Numbered from the stretch's first letter, positions 19,178 through 27,833 are shown. The stretch: 64,000 bases of DNA from Staphylococcus sp. IVB6181 (GCF_025561445.1 NZ_CP095096.1:1715822-1779821), one strand, 5' to 3'. Numbers and translations: made by a program. The notes: generated by a model not told the origin, from the letters alone.

Positions 19178-20173
19178 ATGAAAGTCATCAGACAAAAATC
19201 TTTTGCATTTGGAATAATCTTCACACTGATCATAGCGCTAATCAGTATGTTATTAGCCCAATTGCCTCTGTTAGAAAATTTAGGTGCACTGACTATCGCT
19301 ATCTTATTTGCGATTGTGTACCGTCATTTAAAGGGCTATCCGGAAACTGTAAGATCGGGTATTGAGTTTTCAGCGAAACGTCTATTAAAAGTTGCGATTG
19401 TACTCTACGGGCTCAAACTCAATATCAATGAAATCATTACACAAGGACGTACCTTGTTATTAGTGGATATCTGTGTCGTGATATTCAGCATCGGATTTAT
19501 CGTTTTATTAAACAAATGGATGAAAGGCGATAAACAAATCGGTCTCTTATTAGGTATCGGCACAGGTATTTGCGGTGCGGCTGCGATTGCGGCGACATCA
19601 TCTATTTTAAAATCAAAAGAAAAAGACACTGCTTTAAGTGTCGGAATTATTGCCTTGATCGGAACACTGTTTTCATTAGTGTATACCGTCATCAGTTCTA
19701 TTTTTCATATCTCGCCTGAACTTTATGGTGCTTGGTCAGGCAGCAGTTTGCATGAAATTGCTCATGTTGTATTAGCTGCTGGATTTGCGGGTGAAGCATC
19801 ATTAAAAATCGGATTACTCGCTAAATTAGGCAGAGTCTTCTTATTAATACCAGTCAGTTTGATTTTGCTTTTTATCATGAGATTCAAATCACAAAATTCA
19901 AACGAAAAAGCTGCTATAGAAATTCCTTACTTCTTAATCGGATTCGTTATTGCCTCTTTAATTAATACGTATCTGCCGTTGCCAGAAGTATGGATGTCAT
20001 GCTTAAACTTTATTTCTACATTACTTATTATTATGGCAATGGTCGGCTTAGGTTTAAATGTCGCACTCAAAGATATTAAAGACCGTGCAGGCATACCGCT
20101 TATCGCAATTGTGATTGCCTCTCTATTGCTTTCAGTACTTGTTTTTATCACATTATCTCTGCTCCACATATAA
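19178..20173 (+). CDS. YeiH-family putative sulfate/anion exporter (UPF0324)
   Basis: This 331-residue integral membrane protein has about ten hydrophobic helices. Conserved family segments are GTGICGAAAIAATSSIL (residues ~126-142) and the SLHEIAHVVLAAGFAG stretch (~190-205). Members are annotated as putative sulfate exporters, but transport is not well proven. TGAGGAGGCG precedes the ATG. It is probably controlled by the divergent LysR gene. It converges with the 34-aa peptide gene and shares the terminator at 20176-20199. Confidence 0.9.
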   Translation: MKVIRQKSFAFGIIFTLIIALISMLLAQLPLLENLGALTIAILFAIVYRHLKGYPETVRSGIEFSAKRLLKVAIVLYGLKLNINEIITQGRTLLLVDICVVIFSIGFIVLLNKWMKGDKQIGLLLGIGTGICGAAAIAATSSILKSKEKDTALSVGIIALIGTLFSLVYTVISSIFHISPELYGAWSGSSLHEIAHVVLAAGFAGEASLKIGLLAKLGRVFLLIPVSLILLFIMRFKSQNSNEKAAIEIPYFLIGFVIASLINTYLPLPEVWMSCLNFISTLLIIMAMVGLGLNVALKDIKDRAGIPLIAIVIASLLLSVLVFITLSLLHI

Positions 20174-20175
20174 AA

Positions 20176-20204
20176 AATGGGCTAGAAATTCTAACCCATT
20201 TCAT
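20176..20204. terminator. Terminator between yeiH and the 34-aa ORF
   Basis: Short stem AATGGGCTAGA / TCTAACCCATT (one mismatch) immediately after the yeiH stop, followed by TTTCATCTTTCTT on the plus strand and by a short T-rich stretch on the minus strand. Confidence 0.75.
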
Positions 20205-20214
20205 CTTTCTTATT

Positions 20215-20319
20215 TCAATTTGCACTGCGTTTTAACTTTCTGCTTTGTCTTTTTCTTCTTAATGTCTCCCATTGATGTTGTACAAATTCAATGATAGACA
20301 GTATTAAGTCTGTCATCAT
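20215..20319 (-). CDS. Small amphipathic/basic peptide, 34 aa
   Basis: This short open frame begins ATG-ATG at 20314-20319 behind AGAGG and ends in TGA at 20215. The peptide starts MMTDLILSIIEFVQHQWETL, a possible amphipathic helix, and then has a strongly basic tail (RRKRQSRKLKR). It lies in a 425-bp gap between yeiH and the MFS gene and reads into the shared terminator. The layout (short hydrophobic helix plus basic tail, single gene) resembles small membrane-active peptides or type I toxins, but I recognise no family. Coding is not proven. Confidence 0.45.
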   Translation of the reverse strand: MMTDLILSIIEFVQHQWETLRRKRQSRKLKRSAN

Positions 20320-20448
20320 GATTACCTCTGGTTATTTGACTGATGTTTTCTTACTTTTAGATACCCTCAAGATAATCATGTTATGATATTTTCAGAAATC
20401 GAGTTTGAAGTATTTTTTACAACCTCATGTCAATCGAATGATTCAATT

Positions 20449-20465
20449 TTAATTTCGGAAATTAA
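20449..20465. repeat. Perfect palindrome upstream of the MFS gene
   Basis: TTAATTTC-G-GAAATTAA, 8-bp arms around one base, lies about 134 bp before the MFS start in the gene-poor gap between the small peptide gene and the transporter. It could be an operator; no adjacent regulator gene points to one. Confidence 0.4.
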
Positions 20466-20598
20466 TATACCTTTCTTCAATTCCATAACAATGCTACTGT
20501 AACTTAATTCAAGATTATTTTCATAATTTTCACTCTTTTTTCTATAAATATGTTATTCTATTTATGTTATTTACTTTTCATCAAAGGAGTAGTTCATC

Positions 20599-21792
20599 AT
20601 GAATATAAAGTCTATCAATTTGCTTCTATTTGATGTTATTTCGTCAGTAGGATCTAAAATCTTTAGCTTTGCCTGTGCTTTTTATATTTTGCATACAACA
20701 CAAACATCGGCTATGTATTCTATTTTCTTAGCACTGATTGTTATTTCAACGGTCTTGAGTCAACCAATATTCGGAGTATTGACTGACAAATATAATAATA
20801 AAAGAATTATATTTGTTTCTCAAATCATTAATGTTATTGCACTCATCATTTTCATTCCGCTATATCAATCATTTTTCCACTATATATTAATCATAGGTAT
20901 CATTTTAAACTTAACCGATGGTGCGATTAGTTTAGTTGTGAATGCAAATATCAAAAATATTTCACAAAATGATATGGAGCGATTCATCTCATTAAGACAA
21001 AGCTATAATTTAGCTATTAGCATTTTATCTCCAATCATCGGTGGTTTCCTTATAGCTTTTATCCATATTAAATATCTAGCAATGTTGAATGTTGCGACAG
21101 AAGCAATTGCGATTTTAATTATGTATTTTTTAACCATTGATCGTGTAACAGTTTCTAATAATAACAATAGCATGTTTTCAGATTTTAAAGAAGGACTCGC
21201 GTATCTCCTAAGAAACAATACTTTTATTCGTTTCATGATGATTGGCGTAATCCTTAACTTTTTAGTGAATGCTGTAATTGTAGGCGTACCGGTAATTTCT
21301 ATCCAAACATGGCATATTAGTTCTGAGCAATTTGGTATTGTTGAATCAGCGACAACGATTGGCATGTTTAGTATGTCATTACTTTTATCTGTTTTCCCAA
21401 TTAAGAAAAAGTTGAAAGGGCCATTCCAAATCTCAATGTTACTAATGTTCTTTTCAATTTTGTTTCTAGGTGTCTCTTTATTAATCCAACCGAATCCATT
21501 TCAAGGATTTATTATCTTATTCTTAGTTTATCTAATCAACGGCATCGCATTACCCTTAACAAACATCCCGTACTCTATTTTTTTGCAAACGTACATTGAC
21601 GAAAATTATAAAGGCCGTGTCTTATCATTAAACCAGTCCATTGTTCTATGTATCACACCTTTATCATTATTGATTTTTGGATTTTTGCTTAACTACACAC
21701 AAGCCGGTTTATTTATAGCTATTGCTGTTTTTGTCTTTATTATCTTGTGCTACTTCACAGTTGCTTTTAAAAAGGATGAAAATCTTCAATAA
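20599..21792 (+). CDS. MFS transporter, macrolide-efflux-like
   Basis: This 397-residue protein has twelve predicted membrane helices and the MFS loop 2-3 motif in the form FGVLTDKYNNKRI (residues ~56-68). The fold and length match the MefA-like/DHA3 exporters of Firmicutes. The substrate cannot be predicted. AAAGGAGTAG precedes the ATG. The gene appears more A+T-rich than the backbone around it and has no counterpart that I expect between ymdB and rny, which suggests acquisition by transfer. A CTGTGT/ACACAG hairpin with a T-rich tail (about 21821-21863) probably ends the transcript. Confidence 0.88.
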   Translation: MNIKSINLLLFDVISSVGSKIFSFACAFYILHTTQTSAMYSIFLALIVISTVLSQPIFGVLTDKYNNKRIIFVSQIINVIALIIFIPLYQSFFHYILIIGIILNLTDGAISLVVNANIKNISQNDMERFISLRQSYNLAISILSPIIGGFLIAFIHIKYLAMLNVATEAIAILIMYFLTIDRVTVSNNNNSMFSDFKEGLAYLLRNNTFIRFMMIGVILNFLVNAVIVGVPVISIQTWHISSEQFGIVESATTIGMFSMSLLLSVFPIKKKLKGPFQISMLLMFFSILFLGVSLLIQPNPFQGFIILFLVYLINGIALPLTNIPYSIFLQTYIDENYKGRVLSLNQSIVLCITPLSLLIFGFLLNYTQAGLFIAIAVFVFIILCYFTVAFKKDENLQ

Positions 21793-21820
21793 CTGTTAGT
21801 TTTAATATGCATTTAGCTGT

Positions 21821-21868
21821 GTTCATGTCTTTATCCAAAGGCTTTGACACAGATTTTCTTTTTCAATC
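21821..21868 (+). terminator. Probable terminator of the MFS gene
   Basis: CTGTGT and ACACAG pair around an imperfect inner stem-loop and are followed by ATTTTCTTTTT on the plus strand, 30 bp after the MFS stop codon. Confidence 0.55.
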
Positions 21869-21925
21869 GAACTGATTTTATCATAAAAATCTGAGTTCAC
21901 GTACTTACACAAAAAACATAAGCCA

Positions 21926-21933
21926 TAAAAAAG
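21926..21933. repeat. Left 8-bp target-site duplication of the IS
   Basis: TAAAAAAG directly abuts the left inverted repeat and is identical to 23515-23522 on the right of the element. Confidence 0.92.
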
Positions 21934-22060
21934 GGCTCTATAATAAATTCGGTTGATGAGATAACCTAGCGGTTATTTCTCAATCGAATTTTTTGCATAA
22001 AAAGGGCGCAACCCCCTAATATTTAAGTTACCAACACAAATAAAGAGAGGAATTGCGCTT

Positions 22061-23383
22061 ATGACACATTGTATAGCAAAAATACTTGATTATAAAGGGA
22101 AAAATATTACTTTTTCTGATGATGTTCAGGAAGTTTACTTTAACTTGGTAAGAACTTTACTATTTAAAGGCACTTTGACATACACACCAGATTGTTGTGA
22201 AAAATGCGGAGCAGTAAATGAAAACCATAGAATAGTAAAGAATGGTAAAAGAAAAACGATGATAAAGCTTATGAAGATTCAAGGTAGTCCCAGTTATTTA
22301 GAGCTCAAAAAACAAAGGTTCTTTTGTCGTTCATGCCATTCATCATTTGTAGCAAAGACGAATTTTGTGAAAAAACATCATAATTTCTGTAATAAATTAG
22401 CGCTGCATATTCTGTATCAAAGCCATGAGAATAGGTCTTGCAAAGGCATTGCTTACGATAACGATGTTAGTTCTGCTTCTGTAATACGTTATATTAATAA
22501 AACTGCAAATAGTGTTAAGTTAGGTCCATTTAATGAACTGCCCAAACATATCATGGTGGATGAATTCAAAAGTGTTAAAAATGTAGTAGGTAAAATGAGT
22601 TTTATATTTTGTGATGGTGATACGCATCAAATCGTAGATATTTTACCTGATCGTAGAAAGCGTGCATTATTTGCTTATTTTATCCGGTTTGATAGAGAAG
22701 TAAGAAAAAGAGTTGAAACAGTTACAACCGATATGTACAGCCCATATATTTCTTTATTTAAGCAGTTATTTCCAAATGCGAAAATCATTTTAGATCGATT
22801 TCACCTTGTTCAAGCATTAAATAGAGAACTCAATAGAGTTCGTATCAGGATAATGAATGAAAAAAGACATAAGGATGGCAAATACTATAGAAAACTTAAA
22901 CATTATTGGAAGCTTATTCTTAAACCTTCCGAATCCTTGAATAGTACGCTTTATAAAGATAACAAGCTTTTCCCTGGATTAGAATCAGAAAAATCAATGA
23001 TAAATTTTATTTTGGGTGAAAGCCCAGAGTTAAAGGATGTCTATGACAAAGTAAATGCGCTTCGTACATCAATAAAGACCAATGAAAATCATAAATTAAC
23101 TCATCAAATTCTTAAATACCTTAAGGATAGAAATACTGATGGCGGACTTAAAAGAGTACTTAAAAGCTTTAGAAATTTTTTACCAGAAATTATGAATGCA
23201 TTAAATCATCCTGGTCGCTCAAACGGCCCTATAGAAGCTATAAATAACAACATTAAAGTACTAAAAAGAATCGCTTATGGATACAGAAATTTCTATAACT
23301 TCAGAAATAGAATTCTAATCAAATTCAAGCTATTAGCTAAGAAAAAACATCGCTTCCATACCCCATTGCCTAAAGCAGCTTAA
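22061..23383 (+). CDS. ISL3-family transposase
   Basis: This intact 440-residue transposase has an N-terminal zinc-binding region (C46/C49 and C89/C92), a helix-turn-helix near residues 125-150, and a DDE catalytic domain with candidate acidic residues D167 (MVDEFKS), D224 (TTDMYSPY) and E392 (GPIEAINN). Length and motifs match IS1181-type enzymes. GAGAGGAATTG precedes the ATG at 22061. A long hairpin (23392-23443) after the stop codon probably terminates its mRNA before the rny terminator. Confidence 0.95.
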   Translation: MTHCIAKILDYKGKNITFSDDVQEVYFNLVRTLLFKGTLTYTPDCCEKCGAVNENHRIVKNGKRKTMIKLMKIQGSPSYLELKKQRFFCRSCHSSFVAKTNFVKKHHNFCNKLALHILYQSHENRSCKGIAYDNDVSSASVIRYINKTANSVKLGPFNELPKHIMVDEFKSVKNVVGKMSFIFCDGDTHQIVDILPDRRKRALFAYFIRFDREVRKRVETVTTDMYSPYISLFKQLFPNAKIILDRFHLVQALNRELNRVRIRIMNEKRHKDGKYYRKLKHYWKLILKPSESLNSTLYKDNKLFPGLESEKSMINFILGESPELKDVYDKVNALRTSIKTNENHKLTHQILKYLKDRNTDGGLKRVLKSFRNFLPEIMNALNHPGRSNGPIEAINNNIKVLKRIAYGYRNFYNFRNRILIKFKLLAKKKHRFHTPLPKAA

Positions 23384-23391
23384 AATAAAAA

Positions 23392-23443
23392 ATGCTCAGT
23401 TAGTAATACTAAATTCCATAGGAATTAAAGCAATACTAGCTGA
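23392..23443 (+). terminator. Stem-loop at the 3' end of the IS transposase
   Basis: GCTCAGTTAGTA pairs with TACTAGCTGAGC with small interruptions around a ~28-nt loop, between the transposase stop codon and the right inverted repeat. No long U-tract follows, so its terminator role is inferred from position. Confidence 0.5.
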
Positions 23444-23514
23444 GCGACATAGTTTATGGTAACTATAATATTTGATTTCAAATTTTATGCATCAACCGAA
23501 TTTGACATAGAGCC

Positions 23515-23522
23515 TAAAAAAG
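23515..23522. repeat. Right 8-bp target-site duplication of the IS
   Basis: TAAAAAAG, identical to 21926-21933. Read on the minus strand it is the U-tract of the rny terminator. Confidence 0.92.
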
Positions 23523-23550
23523 AACCCTGAACTCTATGAGCCAAGGTTCT
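23515..23550 (-). terminator. Terminator of rny, abutting the IS
   Basis: On the minus strand AGAACC...GGTTCT forms the stem base, with further imperfect pairing inside, and runs into TTTTTTA. The right end of the IS begins at the last base of this tract. The target duplication has kept the U-tract intact. Confidence 0.75.
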
Positions 23551-23563
23551 GTCATTTCAAAAA

Positions 23564-25123
23564 TTATTTTGCATATTCAATTGCTCTCGTCTCACGAACA
23601 ACTGTCACTTTGATATGTCCTGGATACTGTAATTCATCTTCGATTTGTTTTTTGATATCTCTTGCTAAGCGATGTGCTTTCAAGTCATCAATATCATCCG
23701 GTGATACAATCACGCGGATTTCTCTTCCGGCTTGAATCGCAAATGCTTTTTCAACACCTTCATAACCTTCAGATAAAGCTTCTAAGCGTTCTAATCTGCG
23801 GATATAATTTTCTAATGTCTCTTTACGTGCACCTGGGCGTGCTGCTGATAAAGCATCTGCCGCAGCGACTAAAATAGAGATAATAGATGTTGGTTCTACA
23901 TCGCCGTGATGAGAATGAATCGCATTAATAACTGTTTCATTCTCATGATATTTCTTCGCAAGTTCTACACCGATTTCTACATGGCTGCCTTCAACTTCAT
24001 GGTCAATGGCTTTACCTACGTCATGCAATAAACCGGCGCGTTTAGCCAATGTAACATCTTCTCCTAATTCAGCTGCCAGCATACCTGTTAAGTGTGCAAC
24101 TTCAATAGAGTGTTTTAATACATTTTGGCCATAGCTTGTTCTGAATTTCAATCGACCTAATATTTTAACTAAGTCAGGATGCATGTTGTGAACGTTGATT
24201 TCAAATGTAGCTTGTTCACCAGCATCTCGGATAATATCATCTACTTCTTTACGTGCTTTCTCTACCATGTCTTCAATACGACCCGGATGAATCCGACCGT
24301 CTGAAACAAGGTTGACTAAAGCTGTGCGTGCAATTTCTCGTCGAATAGGATCAAAGCCCGATAAGATTACTGCTTCAGGTGTGTCATCTATAATTAAGTC
24401 GATACCCGTCAATGTTTCTAAAGTTCTAATATTACGGCCCTCACGACCAATAATACGTCCTTTCATTTCATCGTTAGGCAAGTTAACCACTGATACTGTT
24501 GACTCTGAAGTATGTTCAGCTGCTAAACGCTGAACTGTAGTTGCCAATAATTCTTTTGCGGTTTTATCGACTTTTTCTTTTGCTTCAATTTCCTTTTCTT
24601 TAACAAGTACTGCAATATCTTGTGACAGTTCTTCTTCAACACGTTGAAACTGTTCTTTAATCGCTTCATCGCGTGTGAGACCGGAGATGCGTTCTAATTC
24701 TTGTTCGTGCTTCATTATTATTGATTGAACACTACTCTCTTTTGCATCTACTTGTTGTTGTTTTTCTTCAATTTTCGATTCTTTTTGCTCTAAAATCTCA
24801 TCTTTTTTGTCTAATAGATCAGACTTACGCTCTAAGTTATCTTCTTTTTGAAGAAGTCGGGCCTCTTGTTTTTGAAGATTTCCACGTATTTCTCGAAGTT
24901 CATTTTCTGTTTGTTCTTTTAAACGTTGATTTTCTTCTTTAGCCTCTAGTAATCTCTCTTTCTTGAGATTCTCTGCTTCTTTGTTCGCCTGATTGATTAT
25001 ATCATCTGCAGTTTGTTTGGCTTGCACTTGTTTCTCGTGCAAAACTTTTTGGGCTGCTATATACCCTACAACAACTCCTAGAATACAACCCAGCAAAATG
25101 AGTAGGAGGGTTAATAAATTCAC
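23564..25123 (-). CDS. rny: Ribonuclease Y
   Basis: RNase Y (CvfA in S. aureus) is the membrane-anchored endoribonuclease that starts decay and processing of many mRNAs. The order is an N-terminal membrane helix (residues ~2-25), a long coiled coil (~30-200, rich in E/K/Q), a KH domain (with [15 protein letters not shown]) and an HD phosphohydrolase domain ([10 protein letters not shown]). I choose the GTG at 25121-25123: GGAGG lies 7 nt upstream and the product has the family length of 519 residues. An upstream ATG (25207) would add 28 non-conserved residues and remove the promoter spacing. RicA, encoded in this window, modulates this enzyme in Bacillus. Confidence 0.97.
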   Translation of the reverse strand: MNLLTLLLILLGCILGVVVGYIAAQKVLHEKQVQAKQTADDIINQANKEAENLKKERLLEAKEENQRLKEQTENELREIRGNLQKQEARLLQKEDNLERKSDLLDKKDEILEQKESKIEEKQQQVDAKESSVQSIIMKHEQELERISGLTRDEAIKEQFQRVEEELSQDIAVLVKEKEIEAKEKVDKTAKELLATTVQRLAAEHTSESTVSVVNLPNDEMKGRIIGREGRNIRTLETLTGIDLIIDDTPEAVILSGFDPIRREIARTALVNLVSDGRIHPGRIEDMVEKARKEVDDIIRDAGEQATFEINVHNMHPDLVKILGRLKFRTSYGQNVLKHSIEVAHLTGMLAAELGEDVTLAKRAGLLHDVGKAIDHEVEGSHVEIGVELAKKYHENETVINAIHSHHGDVEPTSIISILVAAADALSAARPGARKETLENYIRRLERLEALSEGYEGVEKAFAIQAGREIRVIVSPDDIDDLKAHRLARDIKKQIEDELQYPGHIKVTVVRETRAIEYAK

Positions 25124-25211
25124 ACAAACACCTCCTTTTTCTAGGATTTTGTTTATTTGTATATCGATTTCAATATGATTATATGAAGAAATATAAGAAT
25201 CATACATACCA

Positions 25212-25241
25212 ATTGTACTTTTTAAACAGGAGCAGTGTCAA
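25212..25241 (-). promoter_or_regulatory. Sigma-A promoter of rny
   Basis: On the minus strand TTGACA (25236-25241) and TACAAT (25212-25217) are 18 bp apart, about 90 bp upstream of the GTG start. It supports the shorter RNase Y start. Confidence 0.8.
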
Positions 25242-25288
25242 GGCTAATAGTTTACATAACCACCATAATTACACAAAGCAAAAAGAAA

Positions 25289-25314
25289 AACCTGGAAGCT
25301 GTTTTCCAGGTTTA
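25289..25314 (-). terminator. Terminator of recA
   Basis: Stem AAACCTGGAA / TTCCAGGTTT with a 6-nt loop, followed by TTCTTTTTG on the minus strand, just after recA. Confidence 0.9.
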
Positions 25315-25322
25315 AAAATCAT

Positions 25323-26384
25323 CTATTCTTCATCGAATAAAGTTGTATTTGCGTCTTTATCCGCTTCTTTTTCTTCTTTCTCTTCAACATCTCCATCAAA
25401 GATACCTAATTTTTGTCTTAACTTGTGATCGATGTCTTCTTTGACTTCTGGATGTTCTTTCAAGTAGTTCTTAACATTTTCTTTACCTTGGCCCATACGG
25501 TCGCCGTTGTAAGAGTACCAAGCACCTGATTTATCGACAATATCATGTTCTACACCTAAGTCGATTAATTCGCCTTCTTTAGAGATACCTTGGCCGTACA
25601 TGATGTCAACTTCAGCCACTCTGAATGGCGGTGCAACTTTGTTTTTAACGACTTTGATTTTAGTACGGTTACCCACGATTTCTTGGCCTTGCTTCAATTG
25701 TTCTGCACGACGAACTTCTAAACGTACTGAACTATAGAATTTCAATGCGCGACCACCAGGAGTTGTTTCTGGATTACCGAACATAACGCCAACTTTTTCA
25801 CGGATTTGGTTGATGAAGATTGCTGTACAGTTTGATTTTGAAATGGCACCTGAAAGTTTACGCAATGCTTGAGACATTAAACGTGCTTGCAAACCAACGT
25901 GTGTATCTCCCATTTCACCTTCGATTTCAGCTTTAGGTGTTAACGCAGCAACTGAGTCGACAACAATAATGTCTACTGCACCGCTTCGTACGAATGCTTC
26001 CGCAATCTCTAAACCTTGTTCCCCGTGGTCAGGTTGAGATAAATAAAGGTTATCGATATCTACACCTAATGCTTCAGCGTATACAGGGTCTAATGCGTGC
26101 TCAGCATCAATAAATGCCGCTACGCCGCCTTGTTTTTGTACTTCCGCAATTGCATGCAAAGCAACTGTTGTTTTACCAGAACTTTCTGGTCCGTAAATTT
26201 CTACAATTCTTCCTTTAGGGTAGCCGCCTACTCCTAATGCATTATCTAGTGTAACTGAACCGCTTGATACACTTGAAACACGGCGAGCTTTGTTATCGCC
26301 CAATTTCATTACGGCACCTTTACCAAACGATTTCTCCATATTTTTAATGACAGTATCTAGCGCTTTTTGACGTTCATTATCCAA
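25323..26384 (-). CDS. recA: Recombinase RecA
   Basis: RecA forms filaments on single-stranded DNA, carries out strand exchange and triggers LexA self-cleavage. Walker [10 protein letters not shown] is near residues 65-73, with the VVVDSVAAL Walker B strand and the [12 protein letters not shown] loop. The acidic C-terminus is longer than usual ([15 protein letters not shown]). I set the start at TTG 26382-26384: AGGAGG lies 7 nt upstream and the sequence then begins (M)DNERQKALD like other staphylococcal RecA proteins, 353 residues. A longer frame from 26417 would add 11 residues over the ribosome-binding site. A LexA box and promoter are upstream. Confidence 0.98.
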   Translation of the reverse strand: MDNERQKALDTVIKNMEKSFGKGAVMKLGDNKARRVSSVSSGSVTLDNALGVGGYPKGRIVEIYGPESSGKTTVALHAIAEVQKQGGVAAFIDAEHALDPVYAEALGVDIDNLYLSQPDHGEQGLEIAEAFVRSGAVDIIVVDSVAALTPKAEIEGEMGDTHVGLQARLMSQALRKLSGAISKSNCTAIFINQIREKVGVMFGNPETTPGGRALKFYSSVRLEVRRAEQLKQGQEIVGNRTKIKVVKNKVAPPFRVAEVDIMYGQGISKEGELIDLGVEHDIVDKSGAWYSYNGDRMGQGKENVKNYLKEHPEVKEDIDHKLRQKLGIFDGDVEEKEEKEADKDANTTLFDEE

Positions 26385-26432
26385 TGTCTGGCCTCCTATT
26401 CGAGATGTAATCTCCAAATTATCTTAATTAAT

Positions 26433-26461
26433 ACTATACAGTGTTCCGATTTAAATTACAA
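26433..26461 (-). promoter_or_regulatory. recA promoter
   Basis: On the minus strand TTGTAA (26456-26461) and TATAGT (26433-26438) are 17 bp apart, about 50 bp upstream of the recA TTG. The LexA box lies 8 bp upstream of the -35. Confidence 0.75.
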
Positions 26462-26469
26462 GGAATAAA

Positions 26470-26483
26470 CGAATATTTGTTCG
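26470..26483. promoter_or_regulatory. LexA (SOS) box of recA
   Basis: CGAACAAATATTCG on the minus strand matches the Gram-positive LexA consensus CGAAC-N4-GTTCG at nine of ten fixed bases. It sits just upstream of the recA promoter, so recA is expected to be damage-inducible. Confidence 0.88.
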
Positions 26484-26556
26484 CTTATTTTAACAATAAC
26501 CTCACATTAGACCGAACACCCGTACCTATATAATTACATTTATTACTCTATTACCC

Positions 26557-27699
26557 TTAAGAAAACATATTTATTAATCGAATGTAGACATAATTCGGCG
26601 TTCTATGCTTAATTAATTTTCTTTTTTGGGTCATAGTAAATTCTTCTACTTTAAAATCATCTTGAGTCAATACACCAAGATAAACTTCATCTTCATGGTG
26701 CAAGAGTGCAATACCGATATCTGTTTGATAAAGTTCTTTGACTTGCTGTGCACCTGATTTCAATCGCGCTTCAAAAGCTTGATCAGCATCCACAAATACC
26801 GGATCATCAATCAGCATGCCTTTTAATTTATCCGCTTCGTCATCTTCTTTTAAATTGGAGTATACTTCGCCTGAAGTCACACCATCATAAATCGCAAATG
26901 TACCAGGGACTTTTTCTAAAGCTGCTTGTTCTATTGTTATGTCATCAGAACCGAAATAATAATTGCCGATACGATTTAATATAGCTTCTCTGACCGGCGC
27001 AATTAATGCTTTGCACTCTGCTTCGTTGTCGCCGCTAGCAGTGACACGTATTTTAACCTCATGCGGTCCTGCTAAAGGCGCAATCGTCGGATTCGATTGG
27101 TTATCGATTAAATCCAGCAATTCTGTCTCGACTCTGGACTCGCCGATACCCGCAAACTTAAGCTGTTCTGAGAATATCGTACCTTTCTCTTCCATTAACA
27201 GCGGCAGTAACTCTTCTTCTGCCATCGGCTCCATTTCTTTAGGCGGTCCCGGCATTAAGACAATACGTTTGCCGTCTTGTTCAACTAACATCCCTGGTGC
27301 CATGCCGACTTTGTTCGGTAAGACCGTTGCACCTTCAATTACTAGTGCTTGCTGTTTATTATTTTCACTCATTTCTTGCTTTTGTTCTTTAAAATATTCT
27401 TCAATATACTCTAATGCTGTCGCATCAGTCACAAGTGATTTCCCTAAAACTTTCGCAACCGTATGTTTGGTCAAGTCATCTTTTGTTGGCCCTAAACCCC
27501 CTGTCATCACGACAGTATCATTCTCTTCTAATGTTTGGCGCAATAAGCGTTCCAATCGTGCTTCATTATCACCGATTACTGCTTGTTCCGTTACATTCAA
27601 ACCTACACCGTTGAATAACTGTGATAAGAATTTGGCATTGGTATTAAGTATTTGACCTAATAAGAGTTCTGATCCTACTGCTACTATAGAAATTTTCAT
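26557..27699 (-). CDS. cinA: CinA family protein
   Basis: The 380-residue protein has the N-terminal molybdopterin-binding-like (MoCF) domain of CinA (residues ~1-170), with GSELLLGQ at 8-15, the TGGLGPTKDDLT motif and the LMPGPPKEM strand. This domain in relatives has ADP-ribose pyrophosphatase activity. The C-terminal region, where CinA proteins usually carry the nicotinamide-nucleotide amidase with an ESCTGG motif, is degenerate here (FAIYDGVTSGEVYS) and shorter. cinA is next to recA as in many Gram-positive bacteria, though a 170-bp gap with the SOS promoter separates them. Confidence 0.9.
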   Translation of the reverse strand: MKISIVAVGSELLLGQILNTNAKFLSQLFNGVGLNVTEQAVIGDNEARLERLLRQTLEENDTVVMTGGLGPTKDDLTKHTVAKVLGKSLVTDATALEYIEEYFKEQKQEMSENNKQQALVIEGATVLPNKVGMAPGMLVEQDGKRIVLMPGPPKEMEPMAEEELLPLLMEEKGTIFSEQLKFAGIGESRVETELLDLIDNQSNPTIAPLAGPHEVKIRVTASGDNEAECKALIAPVREAILNRIGNYYFGSDDITIEQAALEKVPGTFAIYDGVTSGEVYSNLKEDDEADKLKGMLIDDPVFVDADQAFEARLKSGAQQVKELYQTDIGIALLHHEDEVYLGVLTQDDFKVEEFTMTQKRKLIKHRTPNYVYIRLINMFS

Positions 27700-27750
27700 A
27701 AAACTTCCTCCGTTTATATCACGTCATGTTTTCATTTGTTATATACAAAT

Positions 27751-27824
27751 ATAAGGGTGGCACAAACACAGTTATTTGTGAACTCATATGCACTGAACGT
27801 TCAACTGTATTGCACCACCCTATA
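27751..27824. repeat. Long three-tier hairpin between cinA and pgsA
   Basis: AGGGTGG (27754-27760) pairs with CCACCCT (27815-27821), ACAGTT pairs with AACTGT inside it, and GAAC/GTTC further in, giving an interrupted stem of about 75 nt. It follows pgsA on the minus strand, but no U-run follows either side. It may be a pgsA terminator, a processing site or a small structured RNA. Confidence 0.55.
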
Positions 27825-27833
27825 TCATCAATC

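Larger units (their letters stand above)
21934..23514 (+). mobile_element. Complete ISL3-family insertion sequence (IS1181-like)
   Basis: The element is 1581 bp long. It starts GGCTCTATAATAAATTCGG and its right end, complemented, starts GGCTCTATGTCAAATTCGG; the ~25-bp terminal inverted repeats differ at three positions. An identical 8-bp duplication (TAAAAAAG) flanks it, the size typical of ISL3 elements. It encodes one intact transposase and a 3' hairpin. The duplication and frame are undamaged, so the insertion is probably recent and the element may be active. Confidence 0.95.

Noticed and set aside
20215-20319. Delta-haemolysin or phenol-soluble modulin identity for the 34-aa peptide
   Set aside because: The N-terminal helix is superficially similar, but the long Arg/Lys tail and lack of sequence match argue against it; I leave the family open.
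21793-21925. Remnant of a second insertion sequence left of the ISL3 element
   Set aside because: A few words such as CAATCGAA resemble the IS end, but there is no extended inverted repeat or transposase fragment.
26963-27655. 230-residue open frame antisense to cinA
   Set aside because: It lies wholly within cinA, has low-complexity Ser/Thr/Pro-rich composition typical of an antisense shadow and no ribosome-binding site; cinA is a clear family member.
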